A model generated the notes under the pieces. The model saw only the letters and a program-made list of their open reading frames with translations. It was not told the origin of the DNA and ran no database searches. This document shows, one piece after another, positions 61,627 through 64,000 of a stretch of 64,000 nt of DNA. Position 1 is the first letter of the stretch. Each line of letters starts with the position of its first letter. The stretch comes from Dolomedes plantarius (Eukaryota; Arthropoda; Arachnida; Araneae; Dolomedidae), in assembly GCA_907164885.2 (NCBI GenBank), contig OU015490.1:215465634-215529633 (forward strand). The letters run 5' to 3'. A program made the position numbers and the translations under genes.

Positions 61627-61660
61627 AAAACTTTTCACTACGTCACCAGTGAAAAGTTTT
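61627..61660. repeat. 13-bp perfect inverted repeat between RNase H end and LTR
   Basis: AAAACTTTTCACT at 61627-61639 pairs exactly with AGTGAAAAGTTTT at 61648-61660 around an 8-base loop. It lies in the transcribed region just before the polypurine tract. Confidence 0.85.
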
Positions 61661-61676
61661 GGTGTAAGGCTAAGCA

Positions 61677-64000
61677 GTGCGGCTTAAACTATCGGCGTTT
61701 TGGTGAAATTTTCCTTTCCGGTGCACCACCTTATAGTTGAAAGGTTTCAAAATAAGGGCCCATCTTAAAAGTCTTGGATTTGTGCCGGTGTTCTTTTCTA
61801 GCCAGACCAGTGGATTATGATCAGTTTGTATAATGAAGCTCTGTTGTCCATCTAAGTAACATCTCAACTTTTGTATTGCATAAACGATAGCTGCGCATTC
61901 TTTTTCTGTAGTACTATATTTCTGTTTTGCAGGGGAAAACTTTTTACTCAAGTACATGATAGGGTGTTCTTCCCCTCTTTGATTTTTTTGAGACAACACC
62001 GGACCAAGTCCAAGGTTTGAAGCATCACATTGATTGACAAATGGAATGGTGAAATCGGGGCTAAATAATACTGGTTTTTCTTAAGAGTCTTTTCTTTAAT
62101 TCTTTGAAAGCATCTTCACAAGAACTGTTCCGATCCACTGACGTTTTGACTTTCTTCCCTTTTAGTAGATATGTTAATGGAGCCGCTACTACAGAAAAAT
62201 CAGGAATATATCTGCGATAATAACCAGCAAGACCTAAAAATGATCTAATTTGGGTCTTGTTCAGTGGTCTGGGAAAATCTTTGATGGCTTGTATTTTAAG
62301 TTCTCCAGGTTTCCGTTCCCCTTGTCCAACTATGTGGCCTAAGTACTTGACATGTTCCTGAGCGAACTGACACTTGGAAGGCTTTATGTGGAGATGAGCT
62401 GTTTTCATCTTCATGAAGATTTGTTGTACGTGTTTCACATGCTCTTCCTAGGTATTAGAAAAAATTGCAACATCGTCCAAGTAGGGTACATCAAATTCTT
62501 CACAGTCTTGCAACAACCCAGCCATCATTCTACTAAAATAATATGGAGCATTCTTGAGTCCAAACGGCAACCTTAATGGCCTATAGGTGCCGAAGCTTGT
62601 CACAAAGGCAGCATAACGCTGGGCCCGTTCACTCAAAGGTATTTGCCAGTAACCTCTGGTTAAATCTAGAACAGTAATATATTTCGCTGATGACACTTTC
62701 TCTATAAGTTCCTCTATATTTGGCATAGGAAAGTACTGTGTTCTCGTTACTTTGTTTAAGCGACGATAGTCTATGCATGGTCTTCCTTCTTTTCCTGGTA
62801 CTTCCACCAGTATTAGTGGAGAGGTAAAGTCAGAGTCTCCTGATTCAATTATCTTTAGAGCCAACATTTTTTTCACCTCCCTCTTTAGAATTTCTGTTTG
62901 TCGTGGGGACATCCTATAAGGTTTTGCAAATAATGGTTTTTCTGTCTCTAATTCAATATCGTGTTCAACCAAGTCAGTGCATCCCGGCTGATTCGAAAAG
63001 ATATTGGAGTAGGCAGTCAACAAATTTTCCATTTGAGTTCGTTGAGTTTCAGATAATCGCGCATTCAATCTGAGTTCTCTAAAAATTTCAGGCAGTTCAG
63101 AAATGTTTGGATTTTCTTCATGGCAAGGAATAGGAATATGACACATGAGTTTTTTTCTTTTTCAGGAAACTTGATCACATAGTTGGTTTCTGACAGTTGC
63201 TGTACTACTTCACCAGGTCCTACCCACTGTACTGATAACTTATTAGGTCTTGATGGTGCCACAACCAACACTAAATCTCTTATAGCAAACTGTCTTTTAA
63301 CGGTCTTCTTATCGTATCATAGTTTCTGTTTTTCTTTGGCAACTTCCATGTTTTGCACTGCTATTTCTTGACATCTCTTCATGCGATTCATCAGTTCGAA
63401 AACATAGTCTACAACACTATCTTCTTCACGATCTTGTTCTGTTAATTTGTCATACAGTAACATAACAGGAGTCTTTAAATTTTTTCCATGGACAAGTTCT
63501 GCTGGAGAATAACCTGTACTGTCGTGAGTCACAGTTCTTAAGGCAAAAAGGGCTTGACGTAAAATTTTCTCCCAGTCCGGACCAGATTCAAGACATAGGA
63601 CACGAAGAATCCTCTTTAGCGTTCTGTGCATTCTCTCAACTGGATTACTTTGTGGGTGATGTACGGAGCTTCGCACGAATTTGATTCCAAACCTTTCCAG
63701 AAATTCTGTGGTTAAAGCACTCATGAATGACGTACCCTGGTCGGTTTGCAGTTCTTTTGGAAACCCCATGCGGCTAAAAACTTGAAGCAGGGCGTCCACT
63801 ACAGTAGTTGATCGCAGATTTTCAACAGGAATGGCATCTGGATACTTGGAAGACATGCAGATCACAGTGATGAGGTATTTGTTTCCAGAAGGCGTCATCG
63901 GTAAAGGACCACAAGCATCAATAGTTAGCTTGGAAAATACTTCTGAAATAACCGGAACTATCTTTAGAGGGGCTTTCTTTTTATCCTGTGGCTTTCCTGC
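61677..64000 (-). pseudogene. Ty3/gypsy-type pol with integrase upstream of reverse transcriptase (partial)
   Basis: Translation enters from the right edge. Integrase comes first: KLTIDACGPLPM holds the first catalytic aspartate, ELQTDQGTSFMS the second, and HHPQSNPVERMHRTL the glutamate. A GPY/F-type module follows (VQWVGPGEVVQQLSETNYVI). Reverse transcriptase comes next: VEHDIELETEKPLFAKPYRM, CIDYRRLNKVTRTQYFPMP, LDLTRGYWQIPLS, LPFGLKNAPYYFSRMM, and the YLDDVAIFS active site. The connection domain has RSFLGLAGYYRRYIPDFSV. RNase H ends the gene (YSTTEKECAAIVYAI, QTDHNPLVWLEK, NADSLSRTA, stop). Lesions are one TGA near 63313, a one-base loss near 63165, a TAG near 62447 and a one-base change near 62090. 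The domain order is that of copia elements, but the sequence is gypsy-like, as in the Gmr1-like group. Gag and protease lie beyond the window. Confidence 0.9.

Overview
This window is an AT-rich, repeat-dense, gene-poor stretch of animal nuclear DNA. I found no convincing host gene, exon chain, intact tRNA, CRISPR array or bacterial-style operon. The element mix (piggyBac, DUF4817-type mariner, Tc1, Tigger/pogo, hAT and Helitron DNA transposons; Ty3/gypsy and BEL/Pao LTR elements; LINE fragments; tRNA-derived SINEs with TA-repeat tails) fits an arthropod. A spider or other chelicerate is my best guess, with modest confidence, because no single-copy gene fixes the species.

Layout. 1-4 kb: a broken Mutator-like transposase end, a 115-bp minisatellite split by a deleted piggyBac element, and a second piggyBac relic. 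4-10 kb: mostly featureless AT-rich DNA with a 440-bp triplication. 10-14 kb: TA microsatellites holding a solo LTR and a 2.2-kb Tigger element. 15-20.5 kb: three nested tandem arrays (172, 340 and 177 bp) with SINE and MITE insertions. 21.5-25 kb: a LINE ORF1 relic and a piggyBac gene split by a solo LTR. 26.5-28 kb: a SINE whose TA tail carries a mariner with long inverted repeats. 29.7-31 kb: a 60-bp tandem array. 31-34 kb: a LINE end, then a 2.5-kb piggyBac element with a hAT MITE inside it. 34-35.5 kb: a Tc1-like element. 36-42 kb: a triplicated segment separated by a piggyBac element, a SINE, an unclassified GC-richer repeat and a second mariner copy. 42-45 kb: 255-bp and 530-bp tandem arrays; the latter repeats the first exon-like part of a transposase. 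45.8-48.6 kb: a Helitron, a SINE/LTR-like composite, a mariner MITE and a TTAA-flanked MITE. 52-54.6 kb: a BEL/Pao relic without reverse transcriptase. 55-61 kb: mostly anonymous. 61.3-64 kb: the 3' part of a Ty3/gypsy-type element on the minus strand whose integrase lies upstream of reverse transcriptase.

How it fits together. The genes seen are transposon genes and nearly all are broken. The history can be read from nesting: removing an insertion and one target copy restores the interrupted reading frame or tandem unit in at least four places. Two themes stand out. First, several distinct piggyBac lineages each carry their own short palindrome repeated near the ends. Second, TA dinucleotide tracts, some of which are SINE tails, repeatedly serve as landing sites for TA-targeting transposons. 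The least ordinary coding item is the integrase-first gypsy element at the right edge.
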